Positions 1-9,388 of a DNA stretch of 64,000 bases are shown here, one piece after another. Source of the DNA: COE1 sp949066965 (lineage in GTDB: Bacteria > Bacillota > Clostridia > Lachnospirales > Lachnospiraceae); contig CARTDA010000002.1 of the NCBI GenBank assembly GCA_949066965.1, forward strand, positions 147,369 to 211,368, given 5' to 3'. The translations under genes were made by a program, and so were the position numbers. Within the stretch, counting starts at the first letter, position 1, and every line of letters starts with the position of its first letter. A model generated the notes under the pieces. It made no database searches. It was not told where the DNA came from and worked only from the letters and a program-made list of their open reading frames with translations.

Positions 1-1828
1 GGGCACACAGATATCCCAAAAACAGCCACACCATTAGCAGATATCTCCCCTGTGGCTGGTAGGTTACCATCCAGCAGTACAAGAGCACAACCAGTATCAT
101 TAGAAAGAAGCTGAACAGTGCATACGCCGACTTGATGTTGACAATCAGATTTCCTTTCCTGTTTTTCCATGCCATATTGGTTATTACCGCCAAAAAGGTC
201 ATCTGTATCAATCCCATGATGATATAGTAAACCATTCCGCTCTCGTATGTCATCCACATATAGTACCCATTTGCCGACTGGAATATCGTTCCCAGTGTCG
301 GCAGTGCCAGCTCGGACAGGGGGACGCCCTGTGATTTTGGATGTCCCAGTGCAACTGCCTGATTGTCACTATTTCTTTCTTCCCGCACCATTGCCTGCAA
401 ATTCTCGACCGGTTCTGAAAAAGCAATATCCTGCTTTTGTGTAGGCAAGTGTTCGATTCCTGCCTTGATTCCAAAGGAAGCCGCTAAGATGGCAAGATAT
501 AGGATAAAAATACTGAGCCGTTGTGTCTTGTGCTGAAACCACCCCAGCAGAAAATCAACAAATGCAATCCCTAACAAGGCCATATAATTTGATTTTCCCA
601 GAAGAATCATTGCAAAAATAAAACTGTATATCAGTCCGTTTACAACCAGTCTTGCGGTATTTTGCTGGTCATACAAGTCTTTTTCTTTCCGCAGTATCAT
701 GCAAACCATGACAAAACCACAAAACCAGTCCCACGCATCCGAAGTAGCATAGGAAAATAGATACCAAATCTGGGGCGTCATACACAGCGCGACAACCGGC
801 CAGAGATGTTTTTCCCGCTTTCTCCAGCAGAACAGCAGCATGCCTCCCAACAGCAACAGGTTAAACATACGGTAATACGTCGGAATATAGAAAAATTCCC
901 GGAACAGCCATCCGACCTTTCCTGCCAGAAAATAGTATAGATTGGACTCTGCCAGCCTGTTGTGTCCCCACATGGAAAATGTTCCCGACACCATGCTGCT
1001 GTTCATGTCCGGCCGCAGCCATCCTGCGAGATAATAATCTGTCGCCATGCGGGTTACGGTCTCATCCGGGTGAGAATAATGTTTGCTGAACAATGACATT
1101 GCACACGCAAGTGCAAAAACCATCAGCAGTCCCAGTGCCAACGCAATTTCCCATTTCGTCAGTTTTTTCCTGTCCTTTTTCGGGAATACTGCCTTATTTT
1201 TATTTTTCCTATATAAAAATGTAAACACAAACAGCCCTGTCAAACATCCCCAGAATATGCTGTTCCAGTACAGCGGCTGGCTGCGGTACGGATATTGTGC
1301 CAATTCTTCATAAAACTGCTCTTTTGCCTGAAGCTGTATTCTGCCGTCATGTGTAATACATATATACGTACCATACACCTTGGTATCCCATTCGCTAGTG
1401 TCAAACAATTCCTGAATATCTGAAGCGGAGTATTTTGCAACCTGATACCCATGATTATAAAATTCGATGCTGCAAATCCGTGACTCCTGCCCACTGTTCA
1501 ACAGCTGCAGGGAAAAGTTTTTCGCCGGTATCGCTTCATATGGAATTGTATACCGTTCTTCAAACACGGCATACACAATCTCAAACGTATCATCCTCTGG
1601 TACCTGTGGCCGGAGTTCATAGCTGCTGCCGTTCTGCCCTTCCAAAAACAGGTATGGTTCATATCCAAATTCATGGCTGAAATCATAGATGACTTTGCAC
1701 TGAATCGTATCGTCCTTGACTTTCGCCGCAAAAATCATGAAAAGCGTCGTCAACAGACCACATATGACTGGTATCAGCCATACCTTATAGCTCATTCTCC
1801 TGTTATTCTTATCGATAGAATTTCCCAT
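1..1828 (-). CDS. Polytopic membrane protein, DUF2142/GT-C-like, partial (runs off the left edge)
   Basis: An open minus-strand frame starts at ATG 1828 (residues MGNSIDKNNRRMSYKVW) and stays open to base 1, so the C-terminus lies outside the window. An AAAGGAG-like site sits about 12 bases before the ATG. An N-terminal membrane segment is followed by an extracytoplasmic stretch of about 150 residues. Several more hydrophobic helices come next. After the second helix there is a HPDE motif, like the acidic loop motif of DUF2142 and GT39/GT-C glycosyltransferases that use polyprenyl-phosphate sugars. A role as a membrane glycosyltransferase for the surface glycan is inferred from this motif and from the neighbours. 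The family call is from pattern recognition only. It is the last visible gene of a long co-directional series. Confidence 0.7.
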   Translation of the reverse strand, partial: MGNSIDKNNRRMSYKVWLIPVICGLLTTLFMIFAAKVKDDTIQCKVIYDFSHEFGYEPYLFLEGQNGSSYELRPQVPEDDTFEIVYAVFEERYTIPYEAIPAKNFSLQLLNSGQESRICSIEFYNHGYQVAKYSASDIQELFDTSEWDTKVYGTYICITHDGRIQLQAKEQFYEELAQYPYRSQPLYWNSIFWGCLTGLFVFTFLYRKNKNKAVFPKKDRKKLTKWEIALALGLLMVFALACAMSLFSKHYSHPDETVTRMATDYYLAGWLRPDMNSSMVSGTFSMWGHNRLAESNLYYFLAGKVGWLFREFFYIPTYYRMFNLLLLGGMLLFCWRKREKHLWPVVALCMTPQIWYLFSYATSDAWDWFCGFVMVCMILRKEKDLYDQQNTARLVVNGLIYSFIFAMILLGKSNYMALLGIAFVDFLLGWFQHKTQRLSIFILYLAILAASFGIKAGIEHLPTQKQDIAFSEPVENLQAMVREERNSDNQAVALGHPKSQGVPLSELALPTLGTIFQSANGYYMWMTYESGMVYYIIMGLIQMTFLAVITNMAWKNRKGNLIVNIKSAYALFSFFLMILVVLLYCWMVTYQPQGRYLLMVWLFLGYLCA

Positions 1829-1879
1829 CAAGATGGTGTACTCCTTTCCTGCCGCGCAGTTATCCTTTTTCTGTATGTA

Positions 1880-2857
1880 TTAATACAGAATCAGCCGCGG
1901 AATCCGGTACCATGCCAGATACCTGTATCTGAGCCACTGTTTCATACCAAGGCTCTTTGTCAGTTTCACATATCCAATGTCTTTTTTCATGTACGCCAGA
2001 TATGGCTTTAACAGCGACACGTCCATTTCGCACTCCTTCATACGGTTATAACACCAAAAAAAGGTCTCCAGAAACAAGGCGAATGTAATCTCGACATACC
2101 GTTGTTTTCCATGCTTGATAAAATACTCCATCTGGACACGGAATGCGTCCATCCCCTCAAAATGTGTCGTATCAAACTTCCTTCTCCCAAATGAGTTGGG
2201 GTCATCCCTCCAATAATGCAGTGCAATCGGTAAAAAAGCAGCCCTTTTCGCATTTTCATACAGTTTCCACGTTGTCCATGTGTCATCATGCCTGCTTTTT
2301 GCCGGATACCATACGTCTCGATAAACCTCTTTTCTGCAGATCTTGCTCCATGGCACTGTCAGGATCAAGGAACGTTTTTGTATAAATGCGTCATCATACA
2401 GATGCTTGTCCGACAAAACCTCCGCCATACTCAGGAAATCGTCTTGTATTTCATCCTCCACCGGAACTTCATGAACCTCAAACGGTCTGTAGCTGCCCAC
2501 AGCGATGTCCGCATCTGTTTCATGCGCGACTGCGAGCAGTGTTTCAATCTGCCTTTTATGCAGAATGTCATCATTGTCAGACATTGTAATCCACTGGCCT
2601 CTGGCTATCCGCAGGCCGGCATTCCTTGCATCTCCATTCCCGCCGTTTTCCTTGTGAATCACACGAACTCTGCCGTCCTGCCGGGCGTACTCGTCACATA
2701 TGTCTCCGCTTGCGTCCGTGGAGCCGTCGTCAACCAGAATAATTTCCAGATTCCGGTAGGTCTGGTTCACGATACTATCCACACAGTCTTTCAGATATTT
2801 TTCCGAATTATATACCGGTACAATCACACTTACCAAATCTTCCATTTCAGCCCCCAT
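1880..2857 (-). CDS. Family 2 glycosyltransferase
   Basis: A 325-residue cytoplasmic GT-A enzyme. The N-terminus (VSVIVPVYNSEKYL) and the nucleotide-binding DDGSTDASGD motif near residue 43 are classic GT2. The metal-binding DxD equivalent is MSDNDD near residue 93. The remaining 200 residues are variable and probably choose the acceptor. It likely adds one sugar to a lipid-linked oligosaccharide. The start is either ATG 2857 or ATG 2845 (MEDLVSV). Both have only fair ribosome sites. It lies between the ABC exporter gene and the DUF2142-like gene, with gaps of 50-60 bases, and is presumably in the same transcript. The donor sugar cannot be told from sequence. Confidence 0.88.
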   Translation of the reverse strand: MGAEMEDLVSVIVPVYNSEKYLKDCVDSIVNQTYRNLEIILVDDGSTDASGDICDEYARQDGRVRVIHKENGGNGDARNAGLRIARGQWITMSDNDDILHKRQIETLLAVAHETDADIAVGSYRPFEVHEVPVEDEIQDDFLSMAEVLSDKHLYDDAFIQKRSLILTVPWSKICRKEVYRDVWYPAKSRHDDTWTTWKLYENAKRAAFLPIALHYWRDDPNSFGRRKFDTTHFEGMDAFRVQMEYFIKHGKQRYVEITFALFLETFFWCYNRMKECEMDVSLLKPYLAYMKKDIGYVKLTKSLGMKQWLRYRYLAWYRIPRLILY

Positions 2858-2917
2858 TCCTGTCGTTACTGTCCTCTCCGTTCCCTCATGTTCCCATCAG
2901 CTGACAAAAGGCGTTTT

Positions 2918-4672
2918 TCAATCATGCCCAAGCACTTCTGCCTTGCTTCGCTCTATAAAACCCCCGCCGCCGACTTCAAATATTTTATCACACTTCTTGA
3001 TTGTGCTTAACCGATGTGCAATGACAATCAGTGTTCTGGTTCCGTGCAGGCCGTCTATCGCCTCCATCACTTCCTTCTCCGTATCACTGTCCAGCGCGGA
3101 GGTCGCCTCGTCAAGCACCAGCACGTTCGGATTACGGTACAGCGCTCTTGCAATACCGATTCGCTGCCGCTGTCCGCCGGAAAGCTTCACCCCCCTGTCC
3201 CCTATAAGGGTGTCCAGCCCATTCGGCAAGGAATTTACAAACTGGTCAAGCTGGGCTTCACGCAGGGCTTTTTGTACCGCATCGTCGTCAATCTCAGCGT
3301 CCGGTATTCCAAAGGCGACATTGGCACGTATATTGTCGTCCATTAAATAGATGACCTGTGGAATATAGCCGATGTCCTCATGCCACGACTTCATGCACTT
3401 TCTCAGATCTGTCCCGTCTATTGTGACTGTTCCCTCCTGTGGCTGCAGTATTCCGAGCATCAGGTCGGCAGCCGTCGTCTTGCCTGCCCCCGATGCCCCA
3501 ATCAGCGCAACAGATGTATTTTTCGTTATCTCAAGACTGGCATTTTTTAATATCCACTTATCGGATTCCGGATAGCGGAACGAGACATTGTTTAGTCTGA
3601 TGGAAGAATGGAGCATGACCTTTATGGTGTCCTCGTGTTCGGCAGTCTTCTGCTCCATTAACTGCTCTATTTCCTTTAAATCCCTGTATACAGAATCAAT
3701 CGCCGGCTTGTTGAACATCATCCCGCTGATATAACCCGTAATCTTGTTAAAGGACGGAAGCATACGGAATGCCGCAACCGCAAAAACAGACAATGTTGTG
3801 ACAAACGAGACAATATCGCTCTTTACCACTGCGATTTTAATAATCATCGCAAGCATCAGGCTGCAGATACATACCGTTTCCATGACCGGTTTCGGCAGGT
3901 ATGTCAGGATTGACTGCTGTCTTTGAACCCGCACGCAGTCCTTGTAGTGCCTGTTATAATTGGATATAAAAAAAGATTCCTTGTTTGCTACCTTAATCTC
4001 CTTAATGCCCGAAAATGCCTGAAACAGCCACTTCGTGACCAGAACATTCGCCTGCCTGCTCTGCTCGCCTATTTTCACAAGCACTTTCCGGAAAAAAATC
4101 GTGAAAATCCCCATAAACAGGAACAGCAGCACCGCGACCGCCATTGTAGACACCCAGTCCTGCACAAATAAAAATATGACAAGCGCGGCGCTCACACTAA
4201 ACTCTGCCAGAAACTGCAGGACATTTAACACAATTGTAAAAAAACCATTGACGTCACTCGTAATGTTGCGCTGAAATTCTGCCACGTTTTTCGATACATG
4301 GAACAAATAATCCTGCTGCATATAGCTTTTCATCATCCGCACCGACAAGCGCTGCTGGTTATTAAATACAAACCGGTACTGAAGGCTGTACATCACCATC
4401 ACATAGACATTTTTCAGGATATATATCACAATCAGCAGCACTGCCAGAAACAAAATCATTTGATTGGCGTCCGTAATTCCCGTATACTTGCGGATAAGTA
4501 CAAAATACCACTTCTCGTCCATTGTCTCCGGATTCATGGCAACATCAATCAGAGGCATAATCGCAGAGACTCCCAAAAGCTCCACAAATGCCCCTATAAA
4601 AATGATGACAAGCAGGATGCATAAATTGATTTTCTGCCTTCTGTCCAAAACATAGTTAATCTTTTTTATCAT
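2918..4672 (-). CDS. ABC exporter (membrane-ATPase fusion), PglK/MsbA-type glycolipid flippase
   Basis: A 584-residue half-transporter with an N-terminal six-helix membrane domain followed by an ATPase domain. The ATPase shows Walker A GASGAGKTT, signature LSGGQRQRIGIARAL, Walker B VLVLDEATSALD and the IAHRLST switch histidine. The preferred start is ATG 4672 (MIKKINYVLDRRQK), whose ATG overlaps the TGA of the methyltransferase gene (ATGA). A longer frame up to 4723 lies inside that upstream gene. The opening residues closely match those of the second exporter at 29610-31352, so they are paralogues. In this family PglK flips lipid-linked oligosaccharide across the membrane; that role here is inferred from the glycan context. 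Confidence 0.88.
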   Translation of the reverse strand: MIKKINYVLDRRQKINLCILLVIIFIGAFVELLGVSAIMPLIDVAMNPETMDEKWYFVLIRKYTGITDANQMILFLAVLLIVIYILKNVYVMVMYSLQYRFVFNNQQRLSVRMMKSYMQQDYLFHVSKNVAEFQRNITSDVNGFFTIVLNVLQFLAEFSVSAALVIFLFVQDWVSTMAVAVLLFLFMGIFTIFFRKVLVKIGEQSRQANVLVTKWLFQAFSGIKEIKVANKESFFISNYNRHYKDCVRVQRQQSILTYLPKPVMETVCICSLMLAMIIKIAVVKSDIVSFVTTLSVFAVAAFRMLPSFNKITGYISGMMFNKPAIDSVYRDLKEIEQLMEQKTAEHEDTIKVMLHSSIRLNNVSFRYPESDKWILKNASLEITKNTSVALIGASGAGKTTAADLMLGILQPQEGTVTIDGTDLRKCMKSWHEDIGYIPQVIYLMDDNIRANVAFGIPDAEIDDDAVQKALREAQLDQFVNSLPNGLDTLIGDRGVKLSGGQRQRIGIARALYRNPNVLVLDEATSALDSDTEKEVMEAIDGLHGTRTLIVIAHRLSTIKKCDKIFEVGGGGFIERSKAEVLGHD

Positions 4673-5577
4673 TCTGTTTCCTTCTTTTTCATTCGGCTTA
4701 CCGCTTCCGGATTTGCGCCCCATAGAATTACCTTGTTCCCCTCCGCGGACAAAGGAACCTCGTCTATGATCTCACTGCCGGGAATCATGGCGCATACTTC
4801 CTCTATGGAATGACCGTTCAGGCGGTTATGGCTTAACTCGTTCCATGTAATGTAGCCCTTTCTTGCATGCGTGATAATTTGCTCCAGATAAACGTCCTGC
4901 ACTTCTCTGCAAAGTTCTGAAAAGGCATAGTTGCTCATAACGAATTCCGGCTTCAAGGTTTTCTTAAGTGTTGTTCCGTTAATAAAATGATACTGCTTCA
5001 TTTCCTCGTCGGAAAAGAACCGGGACAAATATTTTTTGCTGACACCAAGCGCCTGTGGAATGTCGACAAGCCCATATGACTGAATCGGGTTGAATCTGCG
5101 CAAAATCCTGCTCTGCCCCCCATAGCCTACGCCTATTTCCACTACATTTTTCAGCTCTCCAAAAAGCTCTTTTAATTCCAGCATAATCTTCGCATACCGC
5201 ATTGTCGCCGGAGCTACTGGTTTTTTCAGCCCTTCATAAAAATATGTTTCCGCCCCTCCGACCGTATCGTTTTTCCAGCATTCCTCCAGGACGCCGTCTG
5301 AAACATTTTTTGTCCGGATAATGTTCCAACATCCTACACCTATATCATATCCGACATCCTCAACAATTCCACGATAGACATTATAATGCCTGAAATTCTT
5401 GAATATTCTGCTGCTTCTACTTGCCCGTTCGCAGAAAGGCGTATATCCGTAATTTGTACTGTCCGAAATGCTTGTCTCCCGCTTGTCCGACATCGCATAA
5501 TCCAGTTTTAATGATTTACCGAGTACCCACTGCAGCATTTTATATCTCTTTTTCCTGATCTCATTTTTTTTATCCAT
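4669..5577 (-). CDS. Putative sugar O-methyltransferase (SAM-dependent)
   Basis: A 302-residue protein with a Rossmann SAM-binding motif (VVEIGVGYGGQSRIL) in the middle, followed by a VDIPQALG stretch typical of the putative sugar O-methyltransferase family found in polysaccharide loci. It probably methylates a hydroxyl of a sugar or growing glycan, which can cap a chain. A strong AGGAGG site precedes ATG 5577, and a good sigma-A promoter lies about 115 bases upstream, so this is probably the first gene of a transcript that continues through the ABC exporter. Its stop overlaps the exporter start. Substrate and position of methylation are unknown. Confidence 0.75.
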   Translation of the reverse strand: MDKKNEIRKKRYKMLQWVLGKSLKLDYAMSDKRETSISDSTNYGYTPFCERASRSSRIFKNFRHYNVYRGIVEDVGYDIGVGCWNIIRTKNVSDGVLEECWKNDTVGGAETYFYEGLKKPVAPATMRYAKIMLELKELFGELKNVVEIGVGYGGQSRILRRFNPIQSYGLVDIPQALGVSKKYLSRFFSDEEMKQYHFINGTTLKKTLKPEFVMSNYAFSELCREVQDVYLEQIITHARKGYITWNELSHNRLNGHSIEEVCAMIPGSEIIDEVPLSAEGNKVILWGANPEAVSRMKKKETE

Positions 5578-5692
5578 TCCTTTTCCTCCTACGGGCTGCG
5601 TGCTCTGTCACCTTTCACGGCGGACATACGTCAGCACTTCGAAATATCATTCACACAAAATAAAACGAGTGCTTTTGATTCCATCATTTTCC

Positions 5693-5720
5693 ATTTTATC
5701 ATATAACCGCTTCAAGTCAA
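5693..5720 (-). promoter_or_regulatory. Candidate sigma-A promoter for the methyltransferase/ABC exporter unit
   Basis: On the minus strand, TTGACT (5720-5715) and TAAAAT (5698-5693) are separated by 16 bases. The gap between genes here (5578-5748) is one of the largest inside the glycan locus, which fits a separate transcription start near 5686. The untranslated leader before ATG 5577 would be about 110 bases. No clear terminator for the upstream gene was seen in the gap. Confidence 0.55.
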
Positions 5721-5748
5721 TCATACACAGGGTTATTTGGCATTTCCT

Positions 5749-7413
5749 TTAATCCGGCTTGTAGAACTGCGCAATCTCCGCCGCTGTCCTTGGCTTTTTC
5801 CTCATGTATGCATCGTAGTCCTTGAAGTAATGCCCCATATCCCATGCCTGATATCCCTTTTTGTGCAAATCGCAGGCAAGCACTTTCGCGGTCGGTCCGA
5901 GCACAATGCACACCAGCCGTTTTTTGCTTGTTTTGAGGACTTCATGAAACAGCCTGTCGTAATCCGCATACGCATTCATGCTTGGCGCCGTCACAAACTC
6001 CACTGACTTACAGGCATCGTATGCCTTGTATTCGAGCTTGTCAAACACGCCGTCACCGCATACGATGGTGACATGCCGGTCTGCGAGAAGCTTCTGCATC
6101 CGTTTATAGTATTTCTTAAAATCATATTTTTCATAAGTCTGGTAAACCTGCGTGATTGCCGTGTCAATATAGGTCATGTCCTTGTCACAGTTCTTGCACA
6201 AAAACCTGCGCTGTACTGCGAGGGACTTTGCAAATTTCGACGTAAAATCATTTAAATGCTTTACCGGGTGCGTATAGTAATACGGAATTCCGATTTTCAG
6301 CCCGTCCATGTCTGTCCGAAGCAGTTTCCTGAGCCGTTTTGCCAGTCTCGCATCATACTCCTGAAACGGAATGGAGTGCCCCTGCATAATGGCAATTTCC
6401 CCGTCTCCGTACCGAAGGAAACTTATTTTTTCCTTCTCCAGAAGGGACAGTGTCTCGTCCGTATTGAGTATCCGAATCCGTTCGACATATCTGCCCTTCT
6501 CATAATCCTTCCGCTCAAAGTGCCTGTGCACGCGCTTAGGAAACCTTGTCAGTCGGTTGAACAGTTCCACAGCCTTCTTTTTCTGAAGCTTCAGGCTGTT
6601 TTGTTTGTAGCCCCTGGCTTCCTTTCGCAGGATGAAATACTCCGCCCCCACATGGATAATGCTGTTGTCCATGGATGCGATTTTTTCGATGTCGAGTGTG
6701 TTGTCCTCGTCATTATAGAGCCTGTCCAGCGAGTAAATGTCCGTGAGCATGCTGTCATCAAAGCCGTTCTGATGCGTCTCCTGAACACGGTTGACGGTTA
6801 TCACGACCGCGCAGCCTGACTGCCTGTTGGACGCCATATTCGGACGCGTGATGCGCGCTTTGCGGTTGTCCGGCGTTATCATTGCCTCGTAGAAGTTCGG
6901 ATTCTTGATTGCCGTCTCTTCCTCCGTCGTCATCCGCACAACGTCCTCTTTGCGGTACAAAGTACAGTCCAGTTCCCATGGGTAATTGTAGTGCTGCAGC
7001 GGGCAGTCCCACCGCCATTCAAGCACCGCTTCATCCGCGGAAAGGTTTTCCGGCACAGGTCTGATATTCCCGCCAAGCCGCATGCTGTACCCAAAGACCT
7101 GCCCGTGCGCCCTTAAATATTCCCTTGCCTTCTGCAGGCTGAATGGACGGGTAAACACGACATCATCGCAGCCGAACATAATATACTCGCCTGCGTCCGC
7201 TATGATTTGCTTTAGGTCTGTCTCAAACTTGTTTTCCTTTCTCCACGTTACCTTCGGAAACTGCTGCATCAGTTTCCCGTACCGGATGCCCTCCGTCTCA
7301 CAGTAGAGCACCGTCACCATTTCCTGCCGCGCGTCCGAAAACTTTAGCAGGCTCTCAAGATATGCATGCATCTGCATTGGGCGCCCTTTTGAAAATACTA
7401 TAATTGATACCAT
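5749..7413 (-). CDS. Two-domain glycosyltransferase: N-terminal GT-A-like plus C-terminal GT-D (DUF1792-like)
   Basis: 554 residues. The first half begins VSIIVFSKGRPMQM, with GCDDVVFT as a candidate DxD near residue 80, and resembles a GT-A transferase. After about residue 330 a second domain starts with SFLRYGDGEIAIMQG. This matches the RFGDGE signature of the GT-D fold (DUF1792), which in streptococcal glycan loci is a stand-alone glucosyltransferase domain. The protein is therefore probably a bifunctional enzyme making two successive linkages. ATG 7413 has a GGGAGAG site about 12 bases upstream. It ends 171 bases before the next gene and follows the DUF262/AAA operon by 30 bases. Confidence 0.7.
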   Translation of the reverse strand: MVSIIVFSKGRPMQMHAYLESLLKFSDARQEMVTVLYCETEGIRYGKLMQQFPKVTWRKENKFETDLKQIIADAGEYIMFGCDDVVFTRPFSLQKAREYLRAHGQVFGYSMRLGGNIRPVPENLSADEAVLEWRWDCPLQHYNYPWELDCTLYRKEDVVRMTTEEETAIKNPNFYEAMITPDNRKARITRPNMASNRQSGCAVVITVNRVQETHQNGFDDSMLTDIYSLDRLYNDEDNTLDIEKIASMDNSIIHVGAEYFILRKEARGYKQNSLKLQKKKAVELFNRLTRFPKRVHRHFERKDYEKGRYVERIRILNTDETLSLLEKEKISFLRYGDGEIAIMQGHSIPFQEYDARLAKRLRKLLRTDMDGLKIGIPYYYTHPVKHLNDFTSKFAKSLAVQRRFLCKNCDKDMTYIDTAITQVYQTYEKYDFKKYYKRMQKLLADRHVTIVCGDGVFDKLEYKAYDACKSVEFVTAPSMNAYADYDRLFHEVLKTSKKRLVCIVLGPTAKVLACDLHKKGYQAWDMGHYFKDYDAYMRKKPRTAAEIAQFYKPD

Positions 7414-7443
7414 TATTTACACGTTCTCTCCCTATTTTTCAAA

Positions 7444-8328
7444 TTATGCGTGTTCTGTAATCTTATACACATATATCTTTCCTGACAAGTCAACATTATT
7501 AACCTTCGTCTTGTCAGGAACAGATGCACAAAAATAAATCCTATCCGGTTTTTTCGAACCTATTTTATCCATTTTTGTATGTAACTCACACTTTATCATT
7601 TTTCCATTATCTGCTTTTTTTGTCAACTTATTTTCAACAGTGGTTCTGTTTCGTTCCGGTGAACACGGAATCGACATCATGTCCCCCAAGGAATTGTTGT
7701 CCAATACTCCATATTTCTTTATTAGCGCAGGCATCTCCTCGTGTATCCGATACAAATGATACAAAATTTCATGGCGTCTTGTCAAAAATCCTGCTTCCAG
7801 CTTTTCCATGCTTTTCTCTATTTCAATGTCAAATACAAGATGATTGTATACATTTTGTATATATTGTGAAAATTCATGCAGTCCGTCTATATCCTGTCCG
7901 AACACAGTCAGCGCACCGCACAACTCCGCCTCGCATGCTATCATCCGCAATGCATCTGCCTTTCCCAGCGCCAGCAGGTGCACTTCTTTACCAAAAACAG
8001 CTTTATGGTATAATATATCTTTAACATTCTTCGATTCCGTTTCCACCAATGTCCTAAGCGCTTCACTGCGTTCCTCAAAAAGCCCCTGATTGATTTGCTT
8101 CCTGCTGCCTGCCCTGTCTCTGTCAAGAAAAATGCTAAACTCCCTGCATGACGATACTCGTCTGTTCCGGTGGAGCATCTCGTACAAATCCCCTATGTGT
8201 TCCTCATCTATAATATGACACATCTCAAAACACTTTAACCGTTCCAAAACATCAACCGTATGTTCCAGCTGTCCCCTTTCAATATGTTCACATAGTGTCT
8301 GTGTGCTCATCAGCATGCTTATTTTCAT
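7444..8328 (-). CDS. Protein of unknown function, third gene of the DUF262/AAA operon
   Basis: 294 residues; I do not recognise the family. The N-terminal two thirds looks helical, with CEFS-like, FLDRDRAGSRKQ and EAELCGALTVFGQD stretches. The last 60 residues contain KCELHTKMDKIGSKKPDRIYF followed at the very end by GKIYVYKITEHA, which looks like a small beta-rich module with possible catalytic or metal-binding His and Asp residues. There is no signal peptide or membrane segment. ATG 8328 follows GAGG by about 7 bases and lies inside the ATPase gene, overlapping it by 41 bases, so expression should be coupled. By context it could be the effector or regulatory subunit of the three-gene module. 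Confidence 0.6.
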   Translation of the reverse strand: MKISMLMSTQTLCEHIERGQLEHTVDVLERLKCFEMCHIIDEEHIGDLYEMLHRNRRVSSCREFSIFLDRDRAGSRKQINQGLFEERSEALRTLVETESKNVKDILYHKAVFGKEVHLLALGKADALRMIACEAELCGALTVFGQDIDGLHEFSQYIQNVYNHLVFDIEIEKSMEKLEAGFLTRRHEILYHLYRIHEEMPALIKKYGVLDNNSLGDMMSIPCSPERNRTTVENKLTKKADNGKMIKCELHTKMDKIGSKKPDRIYFCASVPDKTKVNNVDLSGKIYVYKITEHA

Positions 8329-9388
8329 GCGCCATCCTCATTTTTCGTATATAATATAGGTCTATCTCTTCCTGTTCCATAAAATCCTTGGGCCAATCGC
8401 TCAGCTCCGCATCATCCCTAATTGTAATTTCATGCATTTGAAAATTCTCATCAAAAAAGTAAATTACAGCCTGAGGTGCCTGTAATGCGCATGCATCATT
8501 GACAACTGCTTTTCTCAATCCGTTCACAATATGGTCACTGTGTGTTTCTATGATTATCTGAACACCAATTGCAGCTAATTGCGCCAGAAAAAACATGAGG
8601 TCTGACTGCGCCTTAGGATGCAGATGAAGTTCTGGATTTTCCACTATGACCACATCCCCCTCCTTTGCGAGCAGACCACTTACGAGTATCGGCAATACAA
8701 AACTGACACCATACCCCACATTCGTTTTATGGAGTTTCTGCTCCTTTCCAAAACGTATGGATATCAAGTTGTCACTTCCCAAATCTTCAGCAATTACCTT
8801 ATTTCCAGGCAAAATATAATCCAGCCATTCGTTCAACTGTATCGTAAACAACGTATTTTCTGCATCTCTCAGATTGCGTCTCTTATCGACCGCAATTTTC
8901 CCAGATCGCCCTTTTTCCAGTATAAAACCCAAATATTCATTTTTTTTTCCCAATTCAAACTTTGCAGTGTTGCCCCGTTTCTGATACTGACTAATCATCC
9001 TGTCCGATCCCAAATACCAGATGGTTCCCAGTTTTTGTAAATTTGATAATTCCTCTGTAGGAATTTTACAGCGGACATTATTATCATTTTCATCGGATGA
9101 AAGGATCAGATTGACTGATTTTCCCATCATGGTAATACCTATGCGGATCTTGTCATCCTCCGCGTCATCATATAATATTTCATCAAACGAGTACAACACC
9201 GTGCCATGCTGCATATTCATCAAATCAATCATCCCAGTTGAGCAGCGAGTCTCCTCAAGCAATAAAACTGCCTGTATTACAGATGATTTTCCGCAAGAAT
9301 TAACCCCGCACAACACTGTAAGCGGGCTGCATTTAATTTCGGCGTTCTCAAAGCATTTAAAATTATGCAGTTCCAATCTATGAATCAA
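8288..9388 (-). CDS. AAA-family ATPase, OLD/SMC-like (AAA_15/DUF3696 type)
   Basis: 366 residues. The N-terminus IHRLELHNFKCFENAEIK is the usual RecF/OLD-type lead-in. Walker A is GVNSCGKSS near residue 28, Walker B is VIVENPELHLHP near residue 250, and IIIETHSDHIVNGL supplies the switch histidine. The tail (SDWPKDFMEQEEIDL) resembles the DUF3696 extension of anti-phage-type ATPases. There is no TOPRIM nuclease domain, so a nuclease partner would have to be another protein. The likely start is TTG at 9388, overlapping the DUF262 stop by 11 bases. It forms an operon with the genes on both sides. Confidence 0.8.
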   Translation of the reverse strand: MIHRLELHNFKCFENAEIKCSPLTVLCGVNSCGKSSVIQAVLLLEETRCSTGMIDLMNMQHGTVLYSFDEILYDDAEDDKIRIGITMMGKSVNLILSSDENDNNVRCKIPTEELSNLQKLGTIWYLGSDRMISQYQKRGNTAKFELGKKNEYLGFILEKGRSGKIAVDKRRNLRDAENTLFTIQLNEWLDYILPGNKVIAEDLGSDNLISIRFGKEQKLHKTNVGYGVSFVLPILVSGLLAKEGDVVIVENPELHLHPKAQSDLMFFLAQLAAIGVQIIIETHSDHIVNGLRKAVVNDACALQAPQAVIYFFDENFQMHEITIRDDAELSDWPKDFMEQEEIDLYYIRKMRMAHENKHADEHTDTM

